This document shows positions 47,709 to 56,877 of a stretch of 64,000 nt of DNA, piece after piece; position 1 is the first letter of the stretch, and every line of letters begins with the position of its first letter. Origin of the DNA: Duganella dendranthematis (GTDB taxonomy: Bacteria; Pseudomonadota; Gammaproteobacteria; Burkholderiales; Burkholderiaceae_D); contig NZ_CP051684.1 in NCBI RefSeq assembly GCF_012849375.1, positions 5,208,001 through 5,272,000 on the forward strand, given 5' to 3'. Below the pieces are notes generated by a model that saw only the letters and a program-made list of their open reading frames with translations, did no database searches and was not told where the DNA came from. The translations under genes were made by a program, and so were the position numbers.

Positions 47709-48593
47709 ATGACACAGAAACGTCAAAGCGTTTCATTCGCGGCCTATATCGCCATGGTGCCGATGGCGCTGACCGTGCTGCTGGCCTACCTCGGCACCAT
47801 GCTGTGGACGGCGCGCGTATCAGTCAGCAGCTCGCGCACCTTCCCGGCCAGCGATTTTGTCGGCGCTTCGCAGTACATCCGCCTGTTCAACAACGAGCGC
47901 TGGTTGCTGTCGCTGCAAAACGTGGCGCTGTACGGCGTGCTGTTCATCGCCGCCTGCCTGGTCATCGGCTTTCTGCTGGCGGTGTTTATCGACCAGAAGG
48001 TGATGGCGGAAGGCGCGCTGCGCACCATCTTCCTGTACCCGTATGCGATGTCGTTCGTGGCCACGGGCCTGATCTGGCAATGGATACTGAATCCGGAACT
48101 GGGCATTCAGGAGGTGCTGCACAAGCTGGGATGGACCAGCGCGAAGTTCGACTGGATCGTTGACCAGGACATGGCGATCTACACCATCGTCATCGCCACC
48201 GTGTGGCAGGCTTCCGGGCTGGTGATGGCGCTGATGCTGTCCGGTCTGCGCGGCGTGGATGACGAAATCTGGAAGGCGGCGCGCATCGACGGCATCCCGC
48301 GCTGGCGCGTCTACACCAGCATTGTGCTGCCGATGCTGAAGCCTTCGGTATCGACCGCCTTCGTGCTGCTGTTCGTCATGGTGGTGAAGGTGTTCGACGC
48401 CGTGGTGGCCATGACGCAGGGCGGTCCTGGCACGGCCAGCGAAGTGCCGGCCAAGTTCATCATGGATTATCTGTTTGGCCGTGCGAATATCGGCCTGGCT
48501 TCCGCCGCCTCGATCGTGCTGCTGTTGACGGTGCTGGCCATCGTCGCGCCGCTGTACTTCGTGCGCAATCGCCGCGCCGCAATGGGGGCATGA
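47709..48593 (+). CDS. Sugar ABC transporter permease 1
   Basis: A 294-residue inner-membrane permease with six membrane segments and the ATPase-contact EAA loop ('DDEIWKAARIDGIPRWRVY'). It is of the MalF/GtsB class. It starts three bases after the binding-protein gene and overlaps the second permease by four bases (ATGA). Confidence 0.94.
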   Translation: MTQKRQSVSFAAYIAMVPMALTVLLAYLGTMLWTARVSVSSSRTFPASDFVGASQYIRLFNNERWLLSLQNVALYGVLFIAACLVIGFLLAVFIDQKVMAEGALRTIFLYPYAMSFVATGLIWQWILNPELGIQEVLHKLGWTSAKFDWIVDQDMAIYTIVIATVWQASGLVMALMLSGLRGVDDEIWKAARIDGIPRWRVYTSIVLPMLKPSVSTAFVLLFVMVVKVFDAVVAMTQGGPGTASEVPAKFIMDYLFGRANIGLASAASIVLLLTVLAIVAPLYFVRNRRAAMGA

Positions 48594-49567
48594 TGGGACA
48601 AGTTGTGAAACTCGATAAAACTGCGGCAGAAGAAGCCGCAACCGCAGCAGCTGCAGCAGCGCGCCTGGCCGCCGCCAACGACGCCAGCATCCCGACGCCA
48701 CGTCCGCGCCGCAGCCCGGCATGGACGCCGGCCCGCCTCGGCGTGTACGGCTTCCTGATTGTGGCGGCGCTGTTCTTCCTGCTGCCGCTGTACGTGATGC
48801 TGGTGACGTCGGTGAAGCCGATGGAAGAGATCCGCCTCGGTACGCTGTTCGCGCTGCCGCAGCACCTGACGCTGGAGCCGTGGGTGCAAGCCTGGTCCTC
48901 GGCCTGTACCGGCCTGGAATGCGGCGGCATCCGCAGCGGCTTCTGGAACTCGGTCGCCATCGTGGTACCGAGCACCATCCTGTCGATTGCCATCGGCGCG
49001 GTGAACGGCTATGCACTGTCGTTCTGGCGTCCGCGCGGCGCCGGCCTACTGTTCGCGATCCTGATGATGGGCGCCTTCATTCCGGTGCAGGTGATGATTT
49101 ATCCGCTGGTGCGGGTGCTGGCGTCGGTGAATCTGTTCAGCTCTCTGCCGGGCATCATCATCATCCACACCATCTTCGGCATGCCGGTGATGACGCTGTT
49201 GTTCCGCAATTACTACGCGGCGCTGCCGATGGAATTGTTCAAGGCGGCGCGCATCGATGGCGGCGGTTTCTGGCGCATCTTCCTGCAGCTGATGCTGCCG
49301 ATGTCGACGCCGGTGATCGTGGTGGCGGTGATCATGCAGGTGACCGGCATCTGGAACGACTTCCTGCTTGGCCTGGTGTTTGCCGGTTCCGAACACCTGC
49401 CGATGACGGTCCAGCTGAACAACATCATTAACACCACCACCGGCGAGCGCCTGTACAACGTCAACATGGCGGCGACCATCTTGACGTCGATCGTGCCGCT
49501 GGCGCTCTACTTTATTTCTGGCCGCTGGTTCGTGCGCGGCATCGCCTCTGGCGCTGTGAAGGGTTAA
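48590..49567 (+). CDS. Sugar ABC transporter permease 2
   Basis: A 325-residue permease of the MalG/GtsC class. A cytoplasmic N-terminal extension of about 45 residues, rich in Ala, precedes six membrane segments and the EAA loop 'MELFKAARIDGGGFWRIF'. The periplasmic loop 'ACTGLECGGI' matches what I recall of glucose-type GtsC proteins. Start ATGATG at 48590 overlaps the previous stop. Confidence 0.94.
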   Translation: MMGQVVKLDKTAAEEAATAAAAAARLAAANDASIPTPRPRRSPAWTPARLGVYGFLIVAALFFLLPLYVMLVTSVKPMEEIRLGTLFALPQHLTLEPWVQAWSSACTGLECGGIRSGFWNSVAIVVPSTILSIAIGAVNGYALSFWRPRGAGLLFAILMMGAFIPVQVMIYPLVRVLASVNLFSSLPGIIIIHTIFGMPVMTLLFRNYYAALPMELFKAARIDGGGFWRIFLQLMLPMSTPVIVVAVIMQVTGIWNDFLLGLVFAGSEHLPMTVQLNNIINTTTGERLYNVNMAATILTSIVPLALYFISGRWFVRGIASGAVKG

Positions 49568-49570
49568 ATC

Positions 49571-50662
49571 ATGTCTAACGTAGCTATTCGTAATTTGCAG
49601 ATCCAGCTGGGCGGCAACAAGGTGATTGAATCGCTCAACCTCGACGTGAAGGCGGGGGAGTTCGTGGTGCTGCTGGGGCCTTCGGGCTGCGGCAAGTCCA
49701 CGCTGCTGCATAGTATCGCGGGCCTGATCGATACCAGCGCCGGCCAGATCGAAATCGGCGGCAAGGACATGACCTGGGCCGACCCGAAGGATCGCGGCAT
49801 TGCCCTGGTGTTCCAGTCCTATGCGCTGTATCCCACCATGAACGTAGAAGCGAATATGTCCTTCGGCCTGCGCATCAACGGCACGCCGAAGGCGGAGATT
49901 ACCCGCCGCGTGACGCGCGCTTCCGACATGCTGCAACTCGGGCCGCTGTTGAAGCGCAAGCCGGCCAACCTGTCGGGCGGCCAGCGTCAACGCGTGGCGA
50001 TCGGCCGCGCCATCGTGCGCGAAGCGGACGTAATGCTGTTCGATGAGCCGCTGTCCAACCTCGACGCCAAGCTGCGCACGGAGCTGCGGCGCGAACTGAA
50101 ACAGCTGCACAAGCAACTCGGCGCCACCATGATCTACGTGACCCACGACCAGGTGGAGGCGATGACGCTGGCGCAGCGCATGGCGGTGATGAAGGGCGGC
50201 GTGGTGCAGCAATTCGACACGCCGGACGTCATCTACAACACCCCGGCCAATCTGTTCGTGGCGACCTTCCTTGGTTCGCCGGGCATGAATCTGTTCAAGG
50301 GCACGCTGGAGCAGCAGGGTGGCAAGACCATCTTCAGCAACCAGCACCTGTCGGTCGATGTGACCGGCTATCCATTCAAGCAGCCGCTCACCGGCAAGCA
50401 CGATTGCGTGCTGGGCGTGCGGCCGGAGGACATCGACGTCGGGCATGGTGACGGCGTCGCTGGCGGTGCAGCAGTGCGCGCATCGGTCTCGCTGATCGAG
50501 GCCATGGGCGCGCACCGCGTAGTGTGGCTGGACTTCCACGGCACCCAGGTTGCGGGCATCGTGCAGGACCAGTTGCAGATCGAGACCGAGAAGGACATCC
50601 ATTTCTCGATCCGTACCAATCGTATTTCCCTGTTTGACGGAGCCAGCGAACAGCGGCTCTAA
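49571..50662 (+). CDS. Sugar ABC transporter ATPase (MalK/UgpC family)
   Basis: A 363-residue ATPase with Walker A 'GPSGCGKST', signature 'LSGGQRQRVA', Walker B 'VMLFDEPLSNLD', switch His in 'VTHDQVEAM' and the C-terminal TOBE/regulatory domain typical of CUT1 transporters. It starts three bases after the second permease. With 46467-49567 it completes one importer. Confidence 0.95.
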   Translation: MSNVAIRNLQIQLGGNKVIESLNLDVKAGEFVVLLGPSGCGKSTLLHSIAGLIDTSAGQIEIGGKDMTWADPKDRGIALVFQSYALYPTMNVEANMSFGLRINGTPKAEITRRVTRASDMLQLGPLLKRKPANLSGGQRQRVAIGRAIVREADVMLFDEPLSNLDAKLRTELRRELKQLHKQLGATMIYVTHDQVEAMTLAQRMAVMKGGVVQQFDTPDVIYNTPANLFVATFLGSPGMNLFKGTLEQQGGKTIFSNQHLSVDVTGYPFKQPLTGKHDCVLGVRPEDIDVGHGDGVAGGAAVRASVSLIEAMGAHRVVWLDFHGTQVAGIVQDQLQIETEKDIHFSIRTNRISLFDGASEQRL

Positions 50663-50727
50663 AGAATCGTAGTTGCTAAATCACCGGGTCTGCCATGGTA
50701 TGGCCCGACGCCTAGGTGCGTCTTGTG

Positions 50728-50743
50728 GTGGAACCGGTTCCAC
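50728..50743. promoter_or_regulatory. LacI-family operator before the TonB receptor
   Basis: GTGGAACCGGTTCCAC is a perfect 16-base palindrome. Its core TGGAACCGGTTCCA shares 12 of 14 positions with the operator before the beta-glucosidase, the two changes being symmetric, so one regulator may bind both. It lies 23 bases before the receptor start codon. Confidence 0.82.
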
Positions 50744-50766
50744 TTGGAATAAGCGAGGAGACATCA

Positions 50767-53193
50767 ATGAAAAAAACAGTTCTAGCTTTAAGTATCGCCC
50801 AGATGATGTTGAGCGGCGGCGTAGCATACGCGCAGCAGCAACAGCAACCACCTGCAGCCGCCACCCCGGCCGCCGGCGACAACATGGAAAAGATCATCGT
50901 CACCGCCACCCGCCGCGACACGCTGGTGCAGGACACGCCGCTGGCCATCACCGCCTACACGCAGGACACGCTGGCCAACAACCAGGTCAAGGACCTGGCG
51001 ACCATGACCGCCATGGTGCCTAGTCTGGTGGTGGAGCCGCACAGCGATTCGGGCGGCGTCCACGTCTACATGCGCGGCGTCGGCTCGGCCAATCACACGG
51101 AGCTGGGCGACCCGGCAGTGGCGTTCTATGTGGACGGCATCTACGTGCCACGTCCACAAGGCGCCACGGCGCTGATGTATGACCTGAACCACGTCGAGGT
51201 GGCGCGCGGCCCGCAAGGCACGCTCAACGGCCGCAACTCGACCGCCGGCGCGGTCAACCTGGTGTCCGGCGCGCCAAGCACCGCCAAGGTGTTCGGCTCG
51301 GCCAGCGTCACCATCGGCGACTATCATCACATTCAGACGCAGGCGATGATCAACATCCCGCTCAGCGACGACATCGCGCTGCGCATCGCCGCCATCAAGG
51401 ATCAGCATGACGGCTATGTCGATTTCCTTAAGGGTTCCAACGTCTCGCCGGGCGCGCAGAAGTACGGTGCGGGCAACCAGTCGGGCGCGCGCGCCTCGCT
51501 GCTGTGGAAGTTCACACCGGAGCTGAAGGCCACCTTCATCGCCGACTATTACAGCGACACCGGCGCCGGCAATATCTACCTGTCGGCCGAACCAAAGCCG
51601 GGCCAGAACCTGCGCTCCGCGCTGATCGATACGCCGGGTAACCTGGACCAGTCGATCATCACCGCCAAGACCAAGGTCGAATGGCGTCCAATGGAAGGCA
51701 TCGCCACCCAGTACCTCGGCGCGTGGAGTCGCTTGAAACGGACTAACGCCAGCGACGCGGACGCCGGCTTCTACCCAGGCTTCAAGGCCGAGAACCGCAC
51801 CGAATGGTCGCAGTTCGACAGCGTCTCCAACGAGGTGCAGGTGCGTTCGGAATATGACTCGCCGCTGCAGTGGGTGGGCGGCTTGTTCTTCTTCCGCGAG
51901 AAGAACAAGGTACGCTTCGACATCGACCGCAGCCAGATTTCAGAAGCCATGCTGGCGCAGGATATCGCCAACGGCAGCGTGATCTTCGTCCAGCCGACGG
52001 TTGGCCAGTACGCATCGGCCATGTCCTTCATTCAAGGTGACCGCGAGCTGCATTCCAAGGCCGCCTTTGCGCAAGCCAGCTACGATATCGATCCGGTCTG
52101 GAAGCTGACCGCCGGCGCGCGCTATACCAAGGACCACAAGTTCGACATCGGCGGCCAGAACTGGGCTTGCCCGAACTGGCCGGACAACGCGCCGCGCGGC
52201 GCCACGCTGACGCCGAGCCAGATCGCGCAACTGGTCACGCCTGGCGTGGGCACCATCAACACCCACAACATCGGGCCGGGCGGCGTGGTGAATCAAGCCA
52301 CTTGCGGCAATACCTATGGCGACAACACGGCCGATCTGGCATATGGCCAGGCGACCTGGCTGGGCCGGGTTGAGTACAAGGTATCGCCGGATATCCTGAC
52401 CTTCGCTTCGGTGACCACCGGCTTCCACTCGCCGGCCATCGGCGACGGCGGTGCTACTACCAAGCCTGAAAAGCTGACCAGCTATGAACTCGGCTTCAAG
52501 TCGGACCTGCTGAACAAGCAGCTGTCGCTGAACATCGACGCCTTCTGGATGAAGTACAAGGACAAGCTGGAATCGCAAGTGGTCAACAATACGCTGCAAA
52601 ACTTCAACGCGGCCGGTGCTTCGGTCAAGGGCGTGGAAGCGGAGTGGATGTGGCGGCCGACCAGCGTCGACCGCTTCAGCGGCAACGCGACGTGGCTGAA
52701 GGCGCGCTATGACGACTTCCTGTCGTGCGACGTCGATGCGGCACGCGCCAATGGTCAGGCCTGCGGCACCACCGCGCCGACCGTCAACGTCGGCGGCACC
52801 GTGCTGAAACACGCGCCGACCTTTGCCAGTACGCTGATGTACGAGCGTGACTTCGACATCGGCAAGGGCCGTATCACGCCGCGTATCTCGGCGCACTACG
52901 AGACCAAGTCGTTTGTCGGTTCGGGCGCGTTCGCCAACGACGTGCCGGGCCATCCAGGCGTGAAGATGCAGGAATCGTACACCACGCTGGACCTGAGCCT
53001 GCGCTTCGAGCCGCGCAACAAGGCTTACACGGCGGAGCTGTTCGTCAACAATGCCACCGACAAGGAAGTGAAGTACGACGCGATCGAAGTCTGCACGCAG
53101 GTTGGCGCACCATGCCAGCCGACGCAGCAGATCTGGGCGGCGTACTACAACAACCCGCGCACCTTTGGTGGTCGCGTGTCGGTGAAGTTCTAA
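50767..53193 (+). CDS. TonB-dependent outer membrane receptor, likely for beta-glucosides
   Basis: An 808-residue outer-membrane receptor. A signal peptide ('LSGGVAYAQ'), a Gln/Pro-rich linker, a TonB box-like 'EKIIVTATRR' and a plug domain ('VYMRGVGSANHTELGDPAVAFYVDGIYV', 'VARGPQGTLNGRNSTAGAVNLVS' regions) are followed by a long beta barrel ending in Phe ('FGGRVSVKF'). There is no STN signalling domain. ATG 50767 follows GAGGAG. The matching operator upstream and the position after the sugar ABC genes suggest it brings the same sugar across the outer membrane. Confidence 0.92.
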   Translation: MKKTVLALSIAQMMLSGGVAYAQQQQQPPAAATPAAGDNMEKIIVTATRRDTLVQDTPLAITAYTQDTLANNQVKDLATMTAMVPSLVVEPHSDSGGVHVYMRGVGSANHTELGDPAVAFYVDGIYVPRPQGATALMYDLNHVEVARGPQGTLNGRNSTAGAVNLVSGAPSTAKVFGSASVTIGDYHHIQTQAMINIPLSDDIALRIAAIKDQHDGYVDFLKGSNVSPGAQKYGAGNQSGARASLLWKFTPELKATFIADYYSDTGAGNIYLSAEPKPGQNLRSALIDTPGNLDQSIITAKTKVEWRPMEGIATQYLGAWSRLKRTNASDADAGFYPGFKAENRTEWSQFDSVSNEVQVRSEYDSPLQWVGGLFFFREKNKVRFDIDRSQISEAMLAQDIANGSVIFVQPTVGQYASAMSFIQGDRELHSKAAFAQASYDIDPVWKLTAGARYTKDHKFDIGGQNWACPNWPDNAPRGATLTPSQIAQLVTPGVGTINTHNIGPGGVVNQATCGNTYGDNTADLAYGQATWLGRVEYKVSPDILTFASVTTGFHSPAIGDGGATTKPEKLTSYELGFKSDLLNKQLSLNIDAFWMKYKDKLESQVVNNTLQNFNAAGASVKGVEAEWMWRPTSVDRFSGNATWLKARYDDFLSCDVDAARANGQACGTTAPTVNVGGTVLKHAPTFASTLMYERDFDIGKGRITPRISAHYETKSFVGSGAFANDVPGHPGVKMQESYTTLDLSLRFEPRNKAYTAELFVNNATDKEVKYDAIEVCTQVGAPCQPTQQIWAAYYNNPRTFGGRVSVKF

Positions 53194-54479
53194 GTGTCCG
53201 ACGCCGCGCTCGCGCCCATGGCGGCGCCGGCGCGGCGGTTGGCGTCGTTGTCGCCTGCGCGAAGGCCGCGCAGCGCCGGCAGCAACGCCGCGATCGCCAG
53301 CAAGGCTACCGCGCCATGCGTCAGATAGGTCAGCGGATAGCCGAACCGCATGACCAGGTAGCCCGCCACCACGTTGCTCGACGCCGCGCCGATGCCTTGC
53401 ACCGTCATCACCGCCGCCAGCGCGAGGTTGAAATGACCGCTGCCGCGCGTCAGTCGCTCCACCATGAACGGCGTCAGGATGCCGAGCAGGCCGACGCCGA
53501 CGCCATCGAGCAGCTGCACCGGGTAGATCATGTCAAACTCGGAAAAATTCCAGGCCAGCAGGCCGCGTAGCGGGAGACTCAGTAAGGCCAGCACGGCGGC
53601 CGGACCGGCCCGGCGCGCGCGCAGCAGCCATGGCGCCGCCAGCGCCGCTCCCAGTGCGGCCACTTGCGACACCATGGTGATGACGGCCGTGGTTTCGAAC
53701 GGCCGCTGCATCTGCACCGCGAACTGCTGCGCGATCAGCCGCGCCAGCGGGGCGTTGCCGAAGTGGAACAGCGCCAACGCCAGGCTCAGCCATAATAGCG
53801 GACGGTTGCCGGCCAGCGCGCGCAAAGAGGAGGGCTGGGCCACTGCGCTGGCGCCGACATCGCCGCCGCAGTCAGCGCCGGCCATGCCGCGTGCCGCCGC
53901 GTGGTCGATGCTGCCCGGCGCGATAGACAAGGTAGCGGCAACCGTGGCTGCGGTGGTAACCAGCATCAGCGCCGCCACGCCCGGCAGGCCGAACCACACG
54001 CTGGCGGCCCAGGTGCCGCCCATCAGCACCAGATTGCCGGCGTGGTTCCACGATTCGTTCTTGCCCAATTGCGGGCCGAAGCGCTGGGCGCCGACCAGCC
54101 CCAGCGTGATGGCCGCGACGGCCGGTCCGATCAGCACCCCGGCCACCGCCGCCAGCGCCTGGGTGCTGAACACCATCCAGCGGCTCGGCGCGGCGAGGCA
54201 CAAAAAACTCATCAGCGTAATCAGCGTGACCGGCGCCACCACCAGCAAACGCTTGGCATGGCTGCGATCGGTCAGCGCGCCGGCCGGCATGCCGGCCACC
54301 AGTCCCAGCACGCCGCCGACGGTCGCCAGCAGGCCAAGATACATCGGCGCCCAGCCCTTGGTGCTCAGGTAGGCGTCCAGAAAGGGACCGAGGCCATCGC
54401 GCGCATCGGCGAGGAAAAAATTCAGCAGGCCCAGCGCCAGCAGGTTGGCGCGGGACGGTGCGCGCGCTGCCTGCATCAT
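53190..54479 (-). CDS. MFS transporter
   Basis: A 429-residue major facilitator protein with about twelve membrane segments and the inter-helix motif 'GALTDRSHAKRL' after the second segment. The start 'ANLLALGLLNFFLADARDGLGPFL' is typical of a small MFS group of unknown substrate. ATG 54479 overlaps the stop of the ArsB-like gene (ATGA). Its stop overlaps that of the convergent TonB receptor by four bases. Confidence 0.88.
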   Translation of the reverse strand: MMQAARAPSRANLLALGLLNFFLADARDGLGPFLDAYLSTKGWAPMYLGLLATVGGVLGLVAGMPAGALTDRSHAKRLLVVAPVTLITLMSFLCLAAPSRWMVFSTQALAAVAGVLIGPAVAAITLGLVGAQRFGPQLGKNESWNHAGNLVLMGGTWAASVWFGLPGVAALMLVTTAATVAATLSIAPGSIDHAAARGMAGADCGGDVGASAVAQPSSLRALAGNRPLLWLSLALALFHFGNAPLARLIAQQFAVQMQRPFETTAVITMVSQVAALGAALAAPWLLRARRAGPAAVLALLSLPLRGLLAWNFSEFDMIYPVQLLDGVGVGLLGILTPFMVERLTRGSGHFNLALAAVMTVQGIGAASSNVVAGYLVMRFGYPLTYLTHGAVALLAIAALLPALRGLRAGDNDANRRAGAAMGASAASDT

Positions 54480-55726
54480 GACGTCACCTGCAACAGCAGC
54501 AGCGCCGCCAGCAAGCCGGCCGGCATGACGACGGCGCCCAGCTTGAGGAATTGCCAGGCGCCGACCTGCACGCCTTCGCGCCGCAACATGGCCAGCCACA
54601 GAATAGTCGCCAGCGAGCCGCTGACCGACAGGTTCGGCCCGATGTCGATGCCGATCAGCGCGGCCGCGCGCAGTGGCATCGGCGCGGCCAGATGGTCGAG
54701 CGTGGCGGCGCCCAGCAGGCCGGCCGGCAGGTTGTTGACCAGATTGCAGGCGACCGCCAGGATGGTCCCGGTGAGTTGGTTCGCCATGCTCGGCGCGGCG
54801 GCCTGCAGTTGTTGCTGCTGCACCGCAAGCGCTGCGACGACGCCATGCTGCTGCAGCGTTTCGATCAGCACGAACAGGCCGGCCACCATCAGCAGCACAT
54901 CCCACGACAAGGACCGCAGCAAGGCGATGGGATTGCCGCCGCCGCGCGCAGCGGTCAGCAGCAGCGCGACACCGGCGGCGGCCAGCGTGACCGGGCCCAG
55001 CTCGATGCCGTAGGCCGACGCCAGGCCCAGCACCGCAGCGGTGCCGGCCAGCGCGCTGACGGTCAAGCGGCCGGCCGGCGTCAGCCTCGGCGTGTCGACG
55101 TCGGCGCGGATGGTGGCCGGCAGGTCGGTCCGCAGCAGGTAGCGCAGTGCGAAATACGTGGCGAGGATGGCGCCCAGTGACGGCAGCAGGAACAGCGCCA
55201 GCCAATGCGCCAGGCTCGGCATGTTGGCGCCGAGCACCACCAGATTGGCGGGGTTGGACACCGGCAGCACAAAGCTGGCGGCGTTGGCGACGAAGGCGCA
55301 GATCAACAGATAGGGCAACGGCGGCGCATCGACTGCGCGCGCGACGGCGTACACGGCCGGCGTCAACACTACTGCGGTGGCGTCGTTGGACAGTGTTACC
55401 GTGACCAGCGTGCCGGCCAGGTAGACCAGTAGGAACAGCCTGCGGCCAGAGCCGGCGGCGGCGCGCCCGGCGTGCGCCGCCAGCCAGTCGAACACGCCCT
55501 GGCGCCGGCCCAGTTCCGCCAGCGTCATCATGCCGGCCAGGAACATATAGACGTCATAGCCGCGCGCCACCCCGGGCAGCACCTGCGACGGCGGAATCAG
55601 CTTGAAGACGATCAACGCCAGCACCGCCAGCGACGCCCAGATGGCTTCCGGCAGGCCCCATGGGCGCAACACGATGGCGGTCATGGTCAGGCCGGTGATG
55701 GCCCACAATAAGGGTTCAGTCGACAT
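54476..55726 (-). CDS. ArsB/SLC13-type ion transporter
   Basis: A 416-residue membrane protein of the ion transporter superfamily (ArsB, NhaD, DASS). The two signature stretches are 'VTLSNDATAVVLTPAVYA' and 'NLVNNLPAGLLGAATLDH', each in a re-entrant hairpin region, and 'VLPVSNPANLVVLGANMP' is also present. Known members export arsenite or exchange sodium or dicarboxylates. No ars regulator or reductase gene is present, so arsenic transport is not supported by context. It begins 11 bases inside the end of the preceding gene and is followed by the MFS gene. Confidence 0.85.
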   Translation of the reverse strand: MSTEPLLWAITGLTMTAIVLRPWGLPEAIWASLAVLALIVFKLIPPSQVLPGVARGYDVYMFLAGMMTLAELGRRQGVFDWLAAHAGRAAAGSGRRLFLLVYLAGTLVTVTLSNDATAVVLTPAVYAVARAVDAPPLPYLLICAFVANAASFVLPVSNPANLVVLGANMPSLAHWLALFLLPSLGAILATYFALRYLLRTDLPATIRADVDTPRLTPAGRLTVSALAGTAAVLGLASAYGIELGPVTLAAAGVALLLTAARGGGNPIALLRSLSWDVLLMVAGLFVLIETLQQHGVVAALAVQQQQLQAAAPSMANQLTGTILAVACNLVNNLPAGLLGAATLDHLAAPMPLRAAALIGIDIGPNLSVSGSLATILWLAMLRREGVQVGAWQFLKLGAVVMPAGLLAALLLLQVTS

Positions 55727-56399
55727 GTGGTGACGGTGGCTGTGGTGGTGAAGGGGGATTGAGAACCGTGGCGGCTGCCGCCCGGGCGGTGGCCAGGTCG
55801 CTTGCTGCGACGATCGCTTCCATGGCCAGGCCTTGCGGCCCGCGCGAGCCGATGCCGATGGCGGCGAATAACTGGCCGGGACGCAACGGCGCACGCACCA
55901 GGTCCGGCCGGAAGTAAATCAGGCTGCCGTCGGCGAGGATGACGCCGTTGGCTTCGCCGCGCGGACCGTGCAGCACCAGGTCGATGGGACCGGTGGCTTC
56001 GCAGCGTTCGAGTGGCTTGCGCGCGGGCGGCGGGGATGGCGGCAGCGCGGGCGGGCTGGGCGGCTGGTCGTCCGCCGTGCTCCCGGAAACCAGGTTGATC
56101 ACGGCGACGGCGCGAATGGCGCCATCCGCCATTTTGTTGCCGATCACGCGGATGCGCTCGCCGACAGGCGCCGCTGTCGCTACCGAGTTCGCCATCAGTG
56201 GACCGAACACCACCACACGGCCGTCGGCGAGGCGCAGGCCATTGAGCTCGCCGTAAGGCGTGGTCAGATAGCGCTGCACGACGCCGTCGGCTACGTCCGA
56301 CGTGGCTGGCGGCGGCGCATCGGCGCGCACCGGGGCCGCGCCGACGGTCGCCAGCGCGGCTGTGAGCACCAGGGCAGCCAAATGCCGGGTGACGATCAT
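55716..56399 (-). CDS. Exported protein with two related OB-like modules, unknown function
   Basis: A 227-residue protein with a signal peptide (cleavage near 'VRADAPPP'). Two related modules (about 39-100 and 137-200) are joined by a Pro/Ser-rich linker. Compare 'PYGELNGLRLADGRVVVF' with 'PRGEANGVILADGSLIYF'; both continue with Pro, a Gly and a short strand. The small beta-rich pattern suggests OB-like folds, which is inference. It lies 22 bases after the proline-rich gene and overlaps the transporter gene, so it is probably part of the sigma-54 operon. Confidence 0.7.
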   Translation of the reverse strand: MIVTRHLAALVLTAALATVGAAPVRADAPPPATSDVADGVVQRYLTTPYGELNGLRLADGRVVVFGPLMANSVATAAPVGERIRVIGNKMADGAIRAVAVINLVSGSTADDQPPSPPALPPSPPPARKPLERCEATGPIDLVLHGPRGEANGVILADGSLIYFRPDLVRAPLRPGQLFAAIGIGSRGPQGLAMEAIVAASDLATARAAAATVLNPPSPPQPPSPHVD

Positions 56400-56421
56400 G
56401 GTAGCGGTTCCTCGCGCCGGG

Positions 56422-56811
56422 TTAACGTTGCGGAATAGCCGGAGGCGGCGGTGGCGGCGGGACATCCGCACCTGGCGCAGGTGGCGGCGGCGGTGGAGGC
56501 GCGTCCGCGCCGGGTGCCGGTGGTCGCGCGCCCGGATCACGCGGTGGTTGTGGCGGCGGTGGCGCTGGGCGGGCCGGCGCTGCGGCTGCGAGGCGAGCCG
56601 CTCTGTCCGGACGCGGCGGCGGTGCTGGCGCCGCAGCAGGTGGTGCCGGCGGGACGCCCGTTGCCCCTTCCAGCGGAACTGGGGGTGCCGGCGGTGGTGA
56701 CGGTGGCGCGGCCTGGTCAGGCGGTGGCGGCACTTGCGCGGCGATGGCGCCGGTGGTCAGGGTTGCCAGGCCCAGGGCGAGCGACAGCAGGGAAGATTGG
56801 ATAACGTTCAT
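56422..56811 (-). CDS. Small proline-rich exported protein
   Basis: A 129-residue protein with a clear signal peptide ('LLSLALGLATLTTGAIAAQ') followed by a mature part that is nearly half proline. It includes two polyproline runs, each preceded by 'APGAD'. No fold can be predicted; such chains span the periplasm or bind cell-wall or protein partners in other systems. ATG 56811 follows AGAAGGAG at an ideal distance, so it is well translated. A sigma-54-type promoter lies 37-52 bases upstream. It is the first gene of a four-gene operon. Confidence 0.7.
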   Translation of the reverse strand: MNVIQSSLLSLALGLATLTTGAIAAQVPPPPDQAAPPSPPPAPPVPLEGATGVPPAPPAAAPAPPPRPDRAARLAAAAPARPAPPPPQPPRDPGARPPAPGADAPPPPPPPAPGADVPPPPPPPAIPQR

Positions 56812-56847
56812 GATGTACTCCTTCTGTAAGAGGTGTACCCATGACTA

Positions 56848-56863
56848 TGCAGATCCCGTGCCA
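56848..56863 (-). promoter_or_regulatory. Candidate sigma-54 promoter (-24/-12)
   Basis: On the minus strand TGGCACGGGATCTGCA matches the consensus TGGCACG-N4-TTGCA with one mismatch. The GG and GC are exactly ten bases apart. Transcription would start near 56838, giving a leader of about 26 bases to the proline-rich gene. The neighbouring response regulator is a sigma-54 activator with an intact GAFSGA loop. Confidence 0.7.
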
Positions 56864-56877
56864 TGCCGGACTGTGCC

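Noticed and set aside
50672..50700. Candidate promoter TTGCTA/TGGTAT before the TonB receptor
   Set aside because: Only three of six -10 positions fit; too weak to list, although a promoter must exist upstream of the operator.
53190..55205. A single open frame of 671 codons through the MFS gene and beyond
   Set aside because: Only the part from 54479 encodes an MFS protein. The first 240 codons are Arg/Ala/Gly-rich and lie over the ArsB-like gene in another frame. The ATGA overlap at 54479 gives the true start.
54476..55726. Arsenite efflux pump of an ars operon
   Set aside because: The fold is right for ArsB, but there is no arsR, arsC or arsA nearby, so the substrate was left open.
56302..56700. 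Arg-rich plus-strand frame opposite the proline-rich gene
   Set aside because: CGG codons are the complement of CCG proline codons. The minus-strand frame has a signal peptide and an excellent ribosome binding site.
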